From contig NZ_FMCR01000011.1 of NCBI RefSeq assembly GCF_900091575.1, positions 1-64,000 of the forward strand: a DNA stretch of 64,000 nucleotides, given 5' to 3'. A program made the position numbers and the translations under genes. This DNA is from Micromonospora saelicesensis (GTDB lineage Bacteria; Actinomycetota; Actinomycetes; Mycobacteriales; Micromonosporaceae). Under the pieces are notes generated by a model. The model did no database searches, was not told where the DNA came from, and worked only from the letters and a program-made list of their open reading frames with translations. Positions 23,053 through 32,339 of this stretch are shown one piece after another; within the stretch, counting starts at the first letter, position 1; every line of letters starts with the position of its first letter.

Positions 23053-23919
23053 TCACTCCCTGTTCGCGCCGTCCGCCCCGGCCTCGACGTCGCCACGTGG
23101 CCGGAGCACCACGGCCCCGGTGCCCTCCGGCGGCGGAGCCGTGCCGGCCGCCGAGGAACCCCGGTCGACCAGCGGCAGCGAGCGTAGCGCGCGCTCCAGG
23201 TGCCACTGCAGGTGAGCCGCGACCAGCCCACTGCACTCCCGACGTACGGCGGCGTCGGTGGCGTCGGCGATCACCCAGTCGCCGGAGGTCAGCGCGGACA
23301 TCAGATCGATGGTGGCCGGGGCGGGATGAGCCGCCCCGGGTGGCCGACAATCCGGACAGACCGCGCCTCCGGCGGGCACCGAGAACGCCCGGTGCCGCCC
23401 GGGCGTGCCGCAGACCGCGCAGGCGACCAGCGCCGGCGCCCAGCCGGCCAGCGACATCCCGCGCAGCAGGTACGCGTCGAGCACCAGGGTGGTGGCGTGC
23501 TCGCCCCGGGACAGCGCCTTCAACGCGCCGATGGTGAGCTGGAACAGCCGCAGCGACGGCTCCCGTTCCACCGGGGTCAGCCGCTCGGCGGTCTCGGCGA
23601 TCGCACTGGCCGCCGTGTAGCGCGGATAGTCGCCCAGGAACCGTTTGCCGTACAGGTCGATGCCCTCGACCTGACTCACGGTGTGCAGAGAACTGCCGTG
23701 GTTGCCCTTCGGGTCACCGGCGAGCTGGAGGTCGACGTGGCCGAACGGCTCCAGCCGGGCACCGAACTTGCTGGTGGTGCGGCGGATCCCTCGAGCCACC
23801 GCGCGCAGCCGGCCGTGCCGGCGGGTGAGCAGGGTGATGATCCGGTCGGACTCGCCGAGCTTCTGCACACGCAGCACCACCGCGTCGTCGCGGTAGAGCT
23901 GTCGGCGATACCCGGCCAT
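23053..23919 (-). CDS. recO: DNA repair protein RecO
   Basis: The RecFOR-pathway mediator that loads RecA on gapped DNA and anneals strands. The 288-residue product has the OB-fold start AGYRRQLYRDDAVVLRVQKLGESDRIITLLTRRHGRLRAVARGIRRTTSKFGARLEPFGHVDLQL. A helical domain follows, and a Cys4 zinc module lies in the second half (CAVCGTPGR near 176 and CPDC near 202). The C-terminal stretch after about 250 is Ala/Gly/Pro-rich and variable. It forms a two-gene unit with uppS. Confidence 0.95.
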   Translation of the reverse strand: MAGYRRQLYRDDAVVLRVQKLGESDRIITLLTRRHGRLRAVARGIRRTTSKFGARLEPFGHVDLQLAGDPKGNHGSSLHTVSQVEGIDLYGKRFLGDYPRYTAASAIAETAERLTPVEREPSLRLFQLTIGALKALSRGEHATTLVLDAYLLRGMSLAGWAPALVACAVCGTPGRHRAFSVPAGGAVCPDCRPPGAAHPAPATIDLMSALTSGDWVIADATDAAVRRECSGLVAAHLQWHLERALRSLPLVDRGSSAAGTAPPPEGTGAVVLRPRGDVEAGADGANRE

Positions 23920-24021
23920 CGGGCCATTCTCCCTCGGGGTGTGAAATCAGGGTTGGTTCGGGGTGCAAGCGCGGATGAACCCCGATGCGGCCACCTCGTG
24001 CTCGGTCGTAGCGTGCTGGTC

Positions 24022-24831
24022 ATGGCACTGCACCTGACCACCACTCCCCGCCGTCGTCGCGTCGCCGCTCCCGTCGCGCTAGGGCTCGCCACCACCCTCA
24101 TCGTGCTCGCCGGGTGCGACAACCTGTCGTTCCGTCGGCTCGACTACGACAACACCGAGGCGGTCCGGATCACCACGGTCCGGGTCTCCGGGGGGTCGGG
24201 CGACGTGGTGGTCCGCGGCACCGGCCCGGCGTCCGAGGTACGGATCAAGCGAGTGGTTCGCTACCAGGGCGGTGAACCGGACAACACCCGCTACGAGATC
24301 AAGGGTAGCGAGCTGGTGCTGGACACCGACTGTGGCTCGCGGTGCAGCATCTCCTACGAGGTGACGGTGCCCGAGGGTGTGGCGGTGCAGGGCGAGACCA
24401 GCTCCGGCAACGTCGAGCTGAGCCGGGTCGGCACCGTGGACCTACAGGTGAGCTCGGGCGACGTGCGGATCTCCGGCGCGTCGGGCGCGGTCGGGGTGGA
24501 GGCCCGTTCCGGCAACATCGAGGTGAGCGAGGCTGCCGCGGCGGTACGGCTGCGCGCCTCGTCGGGAGACATCAGCGCACGCCGGCTGGGCGGCACTGTC
24601 GACGCCGAGGCCAGCTCGGGCAATGTCAACGTGGAGCTGGACAAGCCCGCCTCGGCCCGGGTCCACGCCTCCAGTGGTGACGTCACGCTGGTGGTGCCGC
24701 AGGGCAGCTACCGGGTCCGGTCCAGCGCCGACTCCGGCGACAAGACCGTCACCGTCGCCGACAACCCGGCGGCGTCCCTGGTGCTCGACGGTTCGGCCAA
24801 CAGCGGCAACCTCACGATCAGCGAGCGTTGA
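24022..24831 (+). CDS. DUF4097-type beta-helix lipoprotein
   Basis: A 269-residue predicted lipoprotein. The signal RRRRVAAPVALGLATTLIVLAGC has the lipobox LAGC (Cys about 33). The mature part is built of about ten short repeats, such as GETSSGNVELSRVGTVDLQVSSGDVRISGASGAVGVEARSGNIEVSEA, in which SSG(D/N) turns recur every 18-22 residues. This is the repeat pattern of DUF4097 adhesin-like beta-helices. Two Cys (DTDCGSRCSIS, about 102-106) may form a disulfide. The function is unknown. Its end overlaps the convergent acyltransferase gene by 14 bases. Confidence 0.88.
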   Translation: MALHLTTTPRRRRVAAPVALGLATTLIVLAGCDNLSFRRLDYDNTEAVRITTVRVSGGSGDVVVRGTGPASEVRIKRVVRYQGGEPDNTRYEIKGSELVLDTDCGSRCSISYEVTVPEGVAVQGETSSGNVELSRVGTVDLQVSSGDVRISGASGAVGVEARSGNIEVSEAAAAVRLRASSGDISARRLGGTVDAEASSGNVNVELDKPASARVHASSGDVTLVVPQGSYRVRSSADSGDKTVTVADNPAASLVLDGSANSGNLTISER

Positions 24832-25990
24832 TCTCGGCGCTGGCCCCGGCCGTCCGCTGCGCCGGCACCACCGCTCGTCCGACGGTCGCCCCGGCACCGC
24901 CCGCCGCTTCGGCACCCGGCCGGACCGCACCCTCGGCACCCGGCCGGGCCCCAGCGTCGGCACCCGGCCGGACCGCCGCGTCGGCGGACCGCGCCGGGCC
25001 ACCGGGGATCAACTCCGGGCGGCGGCGGGCGGCGACGTCCTCGACCCAACCGACGGCCAGGGTGACCAGCCCGACCAGGGCGAAGACCAGCAACACCCGG
25101 ATGGCCAGGCCCACCGGGTCCTGGTGGGACCAGCCCACCACGTCGACCAGCGGAGTGAGCGCCACCACGAACGGCATGTGCCAGAGGTAGACGGTGAGCG
25201 CCCGCCGGTTGAGCAGTGTCACCGCCCGGTCGGCCAGTCGGCTCCGGCTCAGCCAGGCCACCCCGGCCGGCGCCCGGCCCAGCACGATCAGAATGAACGC
25301 GGCCGACCAGAGGGCGTTGCCCAGGGGGTTGTCGTTCAGGTCGTACCCGCGCGGACCGGGATGCTCGACGATCCAGGCGCCGCCGCCCACGGCGAGGGCG
25401 AGCGCCACCGGGTACAGCAGCCGGCCGGAGAGTCGGCGCAGCATCCCGGCGTGGTGGGCGAAGCCGAGCAGCCACGCGCCGAAGTAGAGCCCGAACTCGC
25501 GCAGCACCGGCGGCGCCGGGTAGATCCCCACCTCGATCGTCACCAGCAGGAGGTACGGGGCGAGCAGGGTCATCAGCGGAGCACGCCGGAACAGCCAGAA
25601 CGCGACCGGCGAGGCGAGCACGAACCAGAGATAGTCGCGCAGGTACCAGATGATGCTCAGCGCCAGCGCGCCCCAGTTGTTGGCCGGCGGGTCGGCGATC
25701 GGGAACAGCCACAACAGCATCCGAGGGCTCACCGACAACCCGCTGAACATCATGGCCGGCACGAAGACCACCGCGAGCACCCACAGCGACGGCAGCAGTC
25801 GACGCAGCCGACGCCCGACCGCCGCCGGTCCGGCCCGGGTCAGCGACGCGGCCATCAGTGAGCCTGCCAGCGCGAACATCACCGACATGGCAGGGAAGAC
25901 GAGGGTGAGGGTCGCCCATCCGGTGACGTGGTAGACCACCACTCGAACGATGGCCAGGGCACGGAGGATGTCGAGGTACCTGTTGCGCAT
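24818..25990 (-). CDS. Acyltransferase-3 (OafA/YrhL-type) membrane protein
   Basis: A multi-span acyltransferase that typically O-acylates cell-surface sugars, lipids or secondary metabolites. In 390 residues: the start MRNRYLDILRALAIVRVVVYHVTGW carries the R..D..RA...VV.YH motif of the family. About ten spans follow, with RRLRRLLPSLWVL near 60 and RRALTVYLWHMPFVVAL near 285. The tail after about 335 is cytoplasmic and low-complexity, with repeated RPGA(E/D)-A units. I chose the ATG at 25990, since the longer frame adds a non-conserved basic leader. It separates era from recO, genes that are adjacent in many relatives. Confidence 0.88.
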   Translation of the reverse strand: MRNRYLDILRALAIVRVVVYHVTGWATLTLVFPAMSVMFALAGSLMAASLTRAGPAAVGRRLRRLLPSLWVLAVVFVPAMMFSGLSVSPRMLLWLFPIADPPANNWGALALSIIWYLRDYLWFVLASPVAFWLFRRAPLMTLLAPYLLLVTIEVGIYPAPPVLREFGLYFGAWLLGFAHHAGMLRRLSGRLLYPVALALAVGGGAWIVEHPGPRGYDLNDNPLGNALWSAAFILIVLGRAPAGVAWLSRSRLADRAVTLLNRRALTVYLWHMPFVVALTPLVDVVGWSHQDPVGLAIRVLLVFALVGLVTLAVGWVEDVAARRRPELIPGGPARSADAAVRPGADAGARPGAEGAVRPGAEAAGGAGATVGRAVVPAQRTAGASAEINAR

Positions 25991-26091
25991 CAGCCTGCAC
26001 TCGGTCGGGGACGCGGGGCACAACTTTCCTACCCTGCGTGGCGCCCGCACCAAACGACAGCCACCTCAACCGAGCGTGAACATCCGCGGCT

Positions 26092-26125
26092 GCCCGACCG
26101 AAGGCGATCGTGCCGCCGGTCGGGC
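26092..26125 (-). terminator. Hairpin after era
   Basis: GCCCGACCG (26092-26100) and CGGTCGGGC (26117-26125) form a perfect 9-bp stem with a 16-base loop, 18 bases past the era stop. It is a likely end of the phoH-to-era transcript. Confidence 0.65.
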
Positions 26126-26142
26126 GCCGCCGACGAGGTGGG

Positions 26143-27048
26143 TCAGAAGCCCAGCTTGCGCAGTTGCCTCGGGTCGCGCTGCCAATCCTTCGCGACCCGC
26201 ACGTGCAGGTCGAGGTAGACCCGACCGCCGAGCAACTCCTCGATCTGCTTGCGGGCGTTGGTGCCGACCTCCTTGAGCCGACTCGCCTTGTGCCCGAGCA
26301 CGATGGCCTTCTGGCTGGGCCGCTCCACGTACAGGTCGGCGTAGATCTTCATGACCTGACCCTCGGGGATCATCTCCTCCACCACCACGGCGATGGAGTG
26401 CGGCAGCTCGTCGCGGACCCCCTCCAGGGCGGCCTCGCGGATCAGTTCGGCGACCAGCACCTGCTCGGGGTCGTCGGTGAGCATGTCGTCCGGGTAGAGC
26501 TGCGGCGACGGCGGCAGGTACTTGGTCATCACGTCGACGAGGGTGTCCACCTGGTGCCCGGACACCGCGCTCACCGGCACGATCTCGGCGAACTCCCCCA
26601 TCTTGCTGACCGCCAGCAGCTGCTCCGCCAGGCGACGCTTGTCCACCAGGTCGGTCTTGGTGACCACCGCCAGCACTGTCGCCTTCAACTCGGCCAACTC
26701 GCCGGTGATGAACCGGTCACCGCGCCCGACCGGCTCGTCGGCCGGGATGCACAGGCCGATCACGTCGACCTCGGTCCAGGTGGACCGGACCAGGTCGTTG
26801 AGACGTTCGCCGAGCAGCGTACGGGGGCGGTGCAGGCCCGGCGTGTCGACGAGGACCAGTTGCGACTCCGGTCGGTGCAGCACCGCCCGGATGACGTGCC
26901 GGGTGGTCTGCGGCTTGTTCGAGGTGATGGCGATCTTGGTGCCGACGATGGCGTTGGTCAGCGTCGACTTGCCGGCGTTGGGGCGACCGACGAAGCAGCC
27001 GAACCCGGCCCGGTACGGACGCGCCTCCGGATCCTGCACCGGGCTCAC
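26143..27048 (-). CDS. era: GTPase Era
   Basis: An essential GTPase that assists 16S rRNA maturation and 30S assembly. In 301 residues: G1 GRPNAGKSTLTNAIVG (about 22-37), the G2 region TSNKPQTTRHVIR (about 43-55), G3 DTPGLHRPRTLLG (about 69-81), G4 TKTDLVDK (about 133) and G5 VSAVSG (about 164). The C-terminal KH domain has VYIERP-like sequence VYLDLHVRVAKDWQRDPRQLRKLGF at the end. The GTG start overlaps the stop of the upstream deaminase-fold gene (GTGA). Last gene of the phoH-ybeY-corC operon. Confidence 0.97.
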   Translation of the reverse strand: MSPVQDPEARPYRAGFGCFVGRPNAGKSTLTNAIVGTKIAITSNKPQTTRHVIRAVLHRPESQLVLVDTPGLHRPRTLLGERLNDLVRSTWTEVDVIGLCIPADEPVGRGDRFITGELAELKATVLAVVTKTDLVDKRRLAEQLLAVSKMGEFAEIVPVSAVSGHQVDTLVDVMTKYLPPSPQLYPDDMLTDDPEQVLVAELIREAALEGVRDELPHSIAVVVEEMIPEGQVMKIYADLYVERPSQKAIVLGHKASRLKEVGTNARKQIEELLGGRVYLDLHVRVAKDWQRDPRQLRKLGF

Positions 27049-27431
27049 TGGGTCACCGTGCCGAGGACCGAGCCGTCCGGAGCAGCCACGTGGACCGGTG
27101 CGTCCGCCGCGAGGTCCCGTACCGCAGCGTGCCCGGCACCGTCCAGCGTCGACGCCTCGGTCACCACCACCGCCGCCTCCAGCCGACTCGCCCCGGCCGC
27201 CACGGCCGAAGCGACCGCCAACTGCAACGCGGTGAGCGTCAGCGACGGCAACGCGACACTGGCCGCCGCGTACGTCCGGCCGTCCTGGTCGCGGACCGCG
27301 GCGCCCTCCACGGCGCCGACCCGCGCGCGGGCTCCCCGGGCCAGGACGACGAGCTTGCCGTCCTCGGCGCTCAGCGCGCCCGACGCGGTGGGGGTGGGCC
27401 GGGCGGCAGGCGCGGCGGGTGTGTCAGGCAT
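27045..27431 (-). CDS. Cytidine-deaminase-fold protein without the zinc motif
   Basis: A 128-residue protein between corC and era, where many actinobacteria carry a cytidine-deaminase-like gene. The central part ALSAEDGKLVVLARGARARVGAVEGAAVRDQDGRTYAAASVALPSLTLTALQLAVASAVAAGASRLEAAVVVTE fits the deaminase fold: a strand, a variant of the active-site helix, and a strand. However, neither the H(A/C)E nor the PCxxC zinc ligands are present, and the protein has no Cys at all. It is therefore probably not a deaminase and may have a structural or regulatory role. The ATG at 27431 lies 8 bases inside the corC end. Confidence 0.8.
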   Translation of the reverse strand: MPDTPAAPAARPTPTASGALSAEDGKLVVLARGARARVGAVEGAAVRDQDGRTYAAASVALPSLTLTALQLAVASAVAAGASRLEAAVVVTEASTLDGAGHAAVRDLAADAPVHVAAPDGSVLGTVTQ

Positions 27432-28827
27432 CGGCGGGTTGCCTCTCGTCGTCTCGATAGTTGTCAGTGTCGTCCCCGGGGCCGGCGTGCTCGCCGCGCC
27501 CCGCGGTGTCCTGCTCATCGCCCGGCTCCACCCGGGTGACCAGGACGGTGTCGATCCGGTTGCGCCGGCCGGTGGTGCCCTCGGCGACCAGACGGAGACC
27601 GGCGACCTCGGCCTCGGCACCCGGGATCGGCACCCGCCCCAGCGACTGGGCGAGCAGACCGCCGACCGTCTCCACCTCGTCGGTGGGCAGGTCGGTGTCG
27701 AACATCTCGCCGAGGTTCTCCACCGGCAGGCGAGCGGTCACCCGCACCGAGGAGTCCGCCAGACGTTCGACGGGCGGGCGCTCGACATCGTACTCGTCGG
27801 TGATTTCGCCGACGATCTCCTCGAGGATGTCCTCGATGGTGACCAGACCGCCGGTGCCGCCGTACTCGTCGACCACGATGACCAGGTGGTTGCGGGCCGC
27901 CTGCATCTCGGACAGCAGGTCGTCGACCGGCTTGGACTCCGGGACGAAGGTCGCCGGGCGCATCAGCTCGGCCACCGGCAACTGCTCGGCCCTCGGGTCC
28001 CCGCCTCGGGAGCGCCGGATCAGGTCCTTGAGGTAGAGCACACCCAGCACGTCGTCGACGCTCTCGCCGATCACCGGGATGCGGGAGAAACCCGAGCGCA
28101 GGAAGAGCGCCAGCGCCTGCGCGAGTGTCTTGCCCTCCTCGATCCACACCATCTCGGTACGCGGCACCATCACCTCACGGGCGATGGTGTCGCCGAGCGC
28201 GAAGACGGAGTGGATCATCTGGCGTTCGCCGTGCTCGACAACGCCGCGCTGCTCGGCCAGGTCGACCAGCTCCCGCAGCTCCACCTGGGTGGCGAACGGA
28301 CCTTCCCGGAAGCCGCGCCCCGGGGTGACCGCGTTGCCGATCAGGATCAGCAGCGACGCGAGCGGGTTGAGCGCCCGGCCCAGCCAGCGGACCAGCGGCG
28401 CCACCGCACGACCCACGGCGTAGGCGTGCTGCCGGCCGATGGTGCGCGGGGCGACGCCCACCACCACGAAGCTGACCACTGTCATCGCGCCGGCGGTCAC
28501 CAGCGCGGCCCGCCAGCCGGCGCCGAAGCTGTCCACCGCCACGAGCGCCACCAGTGTGGTGGCGGTCAGCTCGGCGAGCAGCCGCAACAGCAGGAGCAGG
28601 TTGAGGTGCCGGACGACGTCGCCGGCCACGACCTGGAGGGTGCGGGCGCCGCGCACGCCGTCGCGGGCCAGCTCGGCGGCTCGGGCCGGTGAGACCGCGG
28701 CGAGGGCCGCCTCGGTCATCGCGATCAGGCCGGCCAGCACCACCAGACCGGCCGCGAAGACGATCAGCTGAAAGTCGGGAAGGCCGGCGGTGGCGCCGGC
28801 CGCGAGTAACGGAGGAGTGGACATCAC
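27424..28827 (-). CDS. HlyC/CorC family CNNM-type membrane protein
   Basis: A 467-residue member of the DUF21-CBS-CorC family, linked to Mg2+/Co2+ transport. The N-terminal DUF21 domain (about 1-190) has four hydrophobic spans, with LTATTLVALV and FREGPFATQVELRELVDLAEQRGVVEHGERQMIHSVFALGDTIAREVMVPRTEMV at its end. Two CBS domains follow (about 205-325, including SGFSRIPVIGESVDDVLGVLYLKDL and VIVVDEYGGTGGLVTIEDILEEIVGEI). The CorC/HlyC C-terminal domain spans about 340-425, and an acidic tail closes the protein. The GTG at 28827 overlaps the ybeY stop. Confidence 0.95.
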   Translation of the reverse strand: MMSTPPLLAAGATAGLPDFQLIVFAAGLVVLAGLIAMTEAALAAVSPARAAELARDGVRGARTLQVVAGDVVRHLNLLLLLRLLAELTATTLVALVAVDSFGAGWRAALVTAGAMTVVSFVVVGVAPRTIGRQHAYAVGRAVAPLVRWLGRALNPLASLLILIGNAVTPGRGFREGPFATQVELRELVDLAEQRGVVEHGERQMIHSVFALGDTIAREVMVPRTEMVWIEEGKTLAQALALFLRSGFSRIPVIGESVDDVLGVLYLKDLIRRSRGGDPRAEQLPVAELMRPATFVPESKPVDDLLSEMQAARNHLVIVVDEYGGTGGLVTIEDILEEIVGEITDEYDVERPPVERLADSSVRVTARLPVENLGEMFDTDLPTDEVETVGGLLAQSLGRVPIPGAEAEVAGLRLVAEGTTGRRNRIDTVLVTRVEPGDEQDTAGRGEHAGPGDDTDNYRDDERQPADA

Positions 28828-29297
28828 TGGGTGCGGGTCGACCGCCAGCTCGCCAGCAGCCGAGCCTGGAGTGCGAACATCTCCCGCTCCTCCTCCGGCT
28901 CGGCGTGGTCGTAGCCGAGCAGGTGCAGCACCCCGTGCACGGTGAGCAGGTGCAGCTCGTCGGCCGGTGCGTGCCCGGCGGTCGCGGCCTGCTTGGCCGC
29001 CACCTCCGGGCAGAGCACGATGTCGCCGAGCAGGGCGGGCTCGCCGCCGGCCGGTGCGGACTCACCCGGGCCGTGGTCGACGCTGCCCTCGTCCATGGGG
29101 AAGGCGAGCACGTCGGTCGGGCCGTCGCCACCCATCCAGCGGTGGTTCAGCTCGGTCATGTAGTCGATGTCGACCAGCAGCACGGACAGCTCGGCGAGGG
29201 GGTTGACCCCCATCTCGTCGAGGGCGTGCCGGGCGACGGCGAGCACGGCGTCGGTGTCGACGTCGACACCGGACTCGTTGGCGATCTCGATGGACAA
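28824..29297 (-). CDS. ybeY: Endoribonuclease YbeY (rRNA maturation)
   Basis: A metal-dependent endoribonuclease for 16S rRNA 3' end processing and ribosome quality control. The 157-residue product has the hallmark H-x3-H-x5-H site in TVHGVLHLLGYDHAEPEEE (about 122-140) and the conserved DIDYMTELNHRWMGGDGPTDVLAFPMDEG stretch (about 48-76). The start is a TTG at 29297 with a good AGAGGAAAG site upstream. It lies 15 bases after phoH and overlaps the corC-like start by 4 bases. Confidence 0.96.
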   Translation of the reverse strand: MSIEIANESGVDVDTDAVLAVARHALDEMGVNPLAELSVLLVDIDYMTELNHRWMGGDGPTDVLAFPMDEGSVDHGPGESAPAGGEPALLGDIVLCPEVAAKQAATAGHAPADELHLLTVHGVLHLLGYDHAEPEEEREMFALQARLLASWRSTRTQ

Positions 29298-29312
29298 CTG
29301 CTTTCCTCTGCT

Positions 29313-30371
<1,059 letters not shown>

Positions 30372-30501
30372 AGGTTGGGCCGAAGGGCCCTGCGCACCTG
30401 CTCTCGATCTCGGCGCCGGCCTGCTGGCCTGGCGTGCGGACGTTACACCCATCGTATCGGTTCAACGCGGGGCGCATCGCGCCCATTTCCGCTGGCCGCG
30501 A

Positions 30502-31896
30502 TCAACTCCCGGCCCGGAAGTCGTACCGGTCGAAGGTCTCCTGGTGGCGGGTGAACCGGTACGTCGCCCAGTGCATCCGGACCACCGCGCCGGCCTCGTC
30601 GCGGGTCAGCCGCAGCAGCTCACCGACCTCCCGACCGGAGACCACCCGGAACACGTCCGGCTGGTCCGGTAGAGGGATGAAGATCGCCGGTGGGCGTCCG
30701 GTCGGGTCACCGACCCCGCGCGCCCGGAGGGTGCCGTCGTGCCAGGAGAAGACGTACTCGGAGCCCTCGCCCCACCAGCGGCCGAGCGCACCCCGCAGGG
30801 CCGCCGGCGCGGGTGCGCCGGGTCGCCAGGGCTCGATCTCGGCCGGGTCGTGCTCGACCGCCGCGGCGAGCAGCCGGTGCGACAGGTCGAACAGTTCGGC
30901 CGCTGTACCGGACGAGCCGAGCACCGCGGCGCCCATCGCGCCGGGCGTGCCGTCACCGCCGCGGCGGCCGTACGCCCCGGCGAGGAACCCGGGCATCGCC
31001 CCGTCGTGCCCCACGTGCATCACCCGCTCCCCCTGCGGGATCAGGATCAGCCCGAGCCCGAAGCCCGCGCCCCAGAGCGTCTCGTCGGTGGTGGTCACCG
31101 GCCAGCGCATCTCGTCCAGGGTGGCCGGGGCGAGGACCGCGCCGGCCGGGTCCAGCGCCGCCGGGTCGGCCAGGAACGCCGCCCAGCGGGCCATGTCGGT
31201 CGCGGTGCTCCAGAGCTGGGCGGCCGGGCCGACCGCGCCGAAGTCGGTCGGCGGTTCCGGGTGCGCCTCGTCGGAGTACGCGTCGACCAGGAACCCGGTG
31301 GCTGCCGTGGGCCGTGGGGTCACTGTGGTGTCGGTCAGCCCCAGCGGCGTCAGGATCCGCTCGGTGAGCGCCTGCGCCCAGCTTTCGCCCCGGAGCCGGG
31401 CGACGAGTTGGCCGAGCACGGCCACGCCCAGGTTGGAGTAGTGGAACCGCCGGCCGGTCGGCAGCACCCGCTCGGCCCGGTCCAGCTCGGCGACCAGTTG
31501 GTCGTCGTCCGGTGCGCGCAGGCTGTCCCACACATCGCCGAACGGCTCGCGTTGCAGGCCACCGGTGTGCGACAGCAACCGGCGTACGGTCAGGTCGCCG
31601 TGCGCCGGGAGGTCCAGGTGCCGGCCCACCGGGTCGTCCAGGTCCAGCAGCCCGTCGTCGCGGCACTGCAGGACCAGCACCGCAGTGAACGTCTTGGTGA
31701 TCGAGCCGATCCGGAACTGGGTGCCTGCGCCCAGGGGGCTGTCGGTGCCGGTCTCGCCGACGGTGCAGCTCCAGAGCGGTCGGTCGGCCCGGTGCAGCGC
31801 CGCCGACACCGCGGGCACCCGGGCCTCGGCCTGTACCCGCCGGACCAACCGGTCCAGGTGCTCGTTGCCGCGACCGTCGGGACCGCGCTCGCTCAC
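30502..31896 (-). CDS. Serine hydrolase of the beta-lactamase (class C/PBP) family
   Basis: A 464-residue enzyme of the AmpC-like serine hydrolase family, which includes D-aminopeptidases, esterases and beta-lactamases. The nucleophile motif SxxK is in FRIGSITKTFTAVLVLQ (about 62-78; Ser 66, Lys 69). The second motif YSN is in RFHYSNLGVAVLG (about 148). HVGHDGAMPGFLAG (about 299-312) has the HxG triad element. Distinct C-terminal beta domains (about 365-464) are present, as in longer members. There is no signal peptide, so a cytoplasmic esterase or peptidase is more likely than a secreted lactamase. The GTG at 31896 overlaps the HIT gene stop. Confidence 0.9.
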   Translation of the reverse strand: MSERGPDGRGNEHLDRLVRRVQAEARVPAVSAALHRADRPLWSCTVGETGTDSPLGAGTQFRIGSITKTFTAVLVLQCRDDGLLDLDDPVGRHLDLPAHGDLTVRRLLSHTGGLQREPFGDVWDSLRAPDDDQLVAELDRAERVLPTGRRFHYSNLGVAVLGQLVARLRGESWAQALTERILTPLGLTDTTVTPRPTAATGFLVDAYSDEAHPEPPTDFGAVGPAAQLWSTATDMARWAAFLADPAALDPAGAVLAPATLDEMRWPVTTTDETLWGAGFGLGLILIPQGERVMHVGHDGAMPGFLAGAYGRRGGDGTPGAMGAAVLGSSGTAAELFDLSHRLLAAAVEHDPAEIEPWRPGAPAPAALRGALGRWWGEGSEYVFSWHDGTLRARGVGDPTGRPPAIFIPLPDQPDVFRVVSGREVGELLRLTRDEAGAVVRMHWATYRFTRHQETFDRYDFRAGS

Positions 31897-32252
31897 GCCA
31901 GGTCCCGGGCGAGCATCGGGCCGAGCGGCGCACCGCCGAGCAGGTGCGCGTGCACGTGGAAGACCTCCTGGCCGCCGTACGCGCCGGTGTTGAACATCAG
32001 CCGGAAACCGTCGCCGAGCAGCCCCTCGTCCTCGGCCACGGCGGCGGACGTCGCCAGCACGTCGGCGGCCAGCGCCGGGTCACCCTGGGCGAGCGTGGCG
32101 ACGTCGGCGTAGTGCTCCTTCGGAATGACCAGGACGTGCACCGGCGCCTTCGGGCCGATGTCGCGGAAGGCGAGCGTGGTGTCGGTCTCGCGGACCACTG
32201 TGGCCGGGATCTCCCCGGCGACGATGCGGCAGAACAGGCAGTCGGATCCCAT
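31893..32252 (-). CDS. HIT family protein (HINT-like)
   Basis: A 119-residue nucleotide-binding hydrolase or transferase of the histidine triad family, acting on AMP-linked substrates such as phosphoramidates. DCLFCRIVAGEIPATVVRETDTTLAFRDIGPKAPVHVLVIPKEHY (about 4-48) is the HINT N-terminal half. The triad is HVHAHLLGG (about 98-106). Cys pairs (C5, C8) with His may bind zinc. It lies between rsmE and phoH, as in many actinobacteria. The ATG at 32252 is the first gene of a unit with the serine hydrolase. Confidence 0.95.
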   Translation of the reverse strand: MGSDCLFCRIVAGEIPATVVRETDTTLAFRDIGPKAPVHVLVIPKEHYADVATLAQGDPALAADVLATSAAVAEDEGLLGDGFRLMFNTGAYGGQEVFHVHAHLLGGAPLGPMLARDLA

Positions 32253-32339
32253 CGGGGCAGTCTAAGGACCAACGGGCCGGGGGCGCTCCGGCCCAGCAGG
32301 CGCCGCCGGCCTTCGCAGGCACGGCACGGCTGAGGCAGG

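Noticed and set aside
26110..28692. An 860-codon open frame on the plus strand opposite era, corC and the deaminase-fold gene.
   Set aside because: It is antisense to four well-conserved genes. Long antisense frames are expected at this GC content, and the product is His/Gln/Asp-rich without family resemblance.
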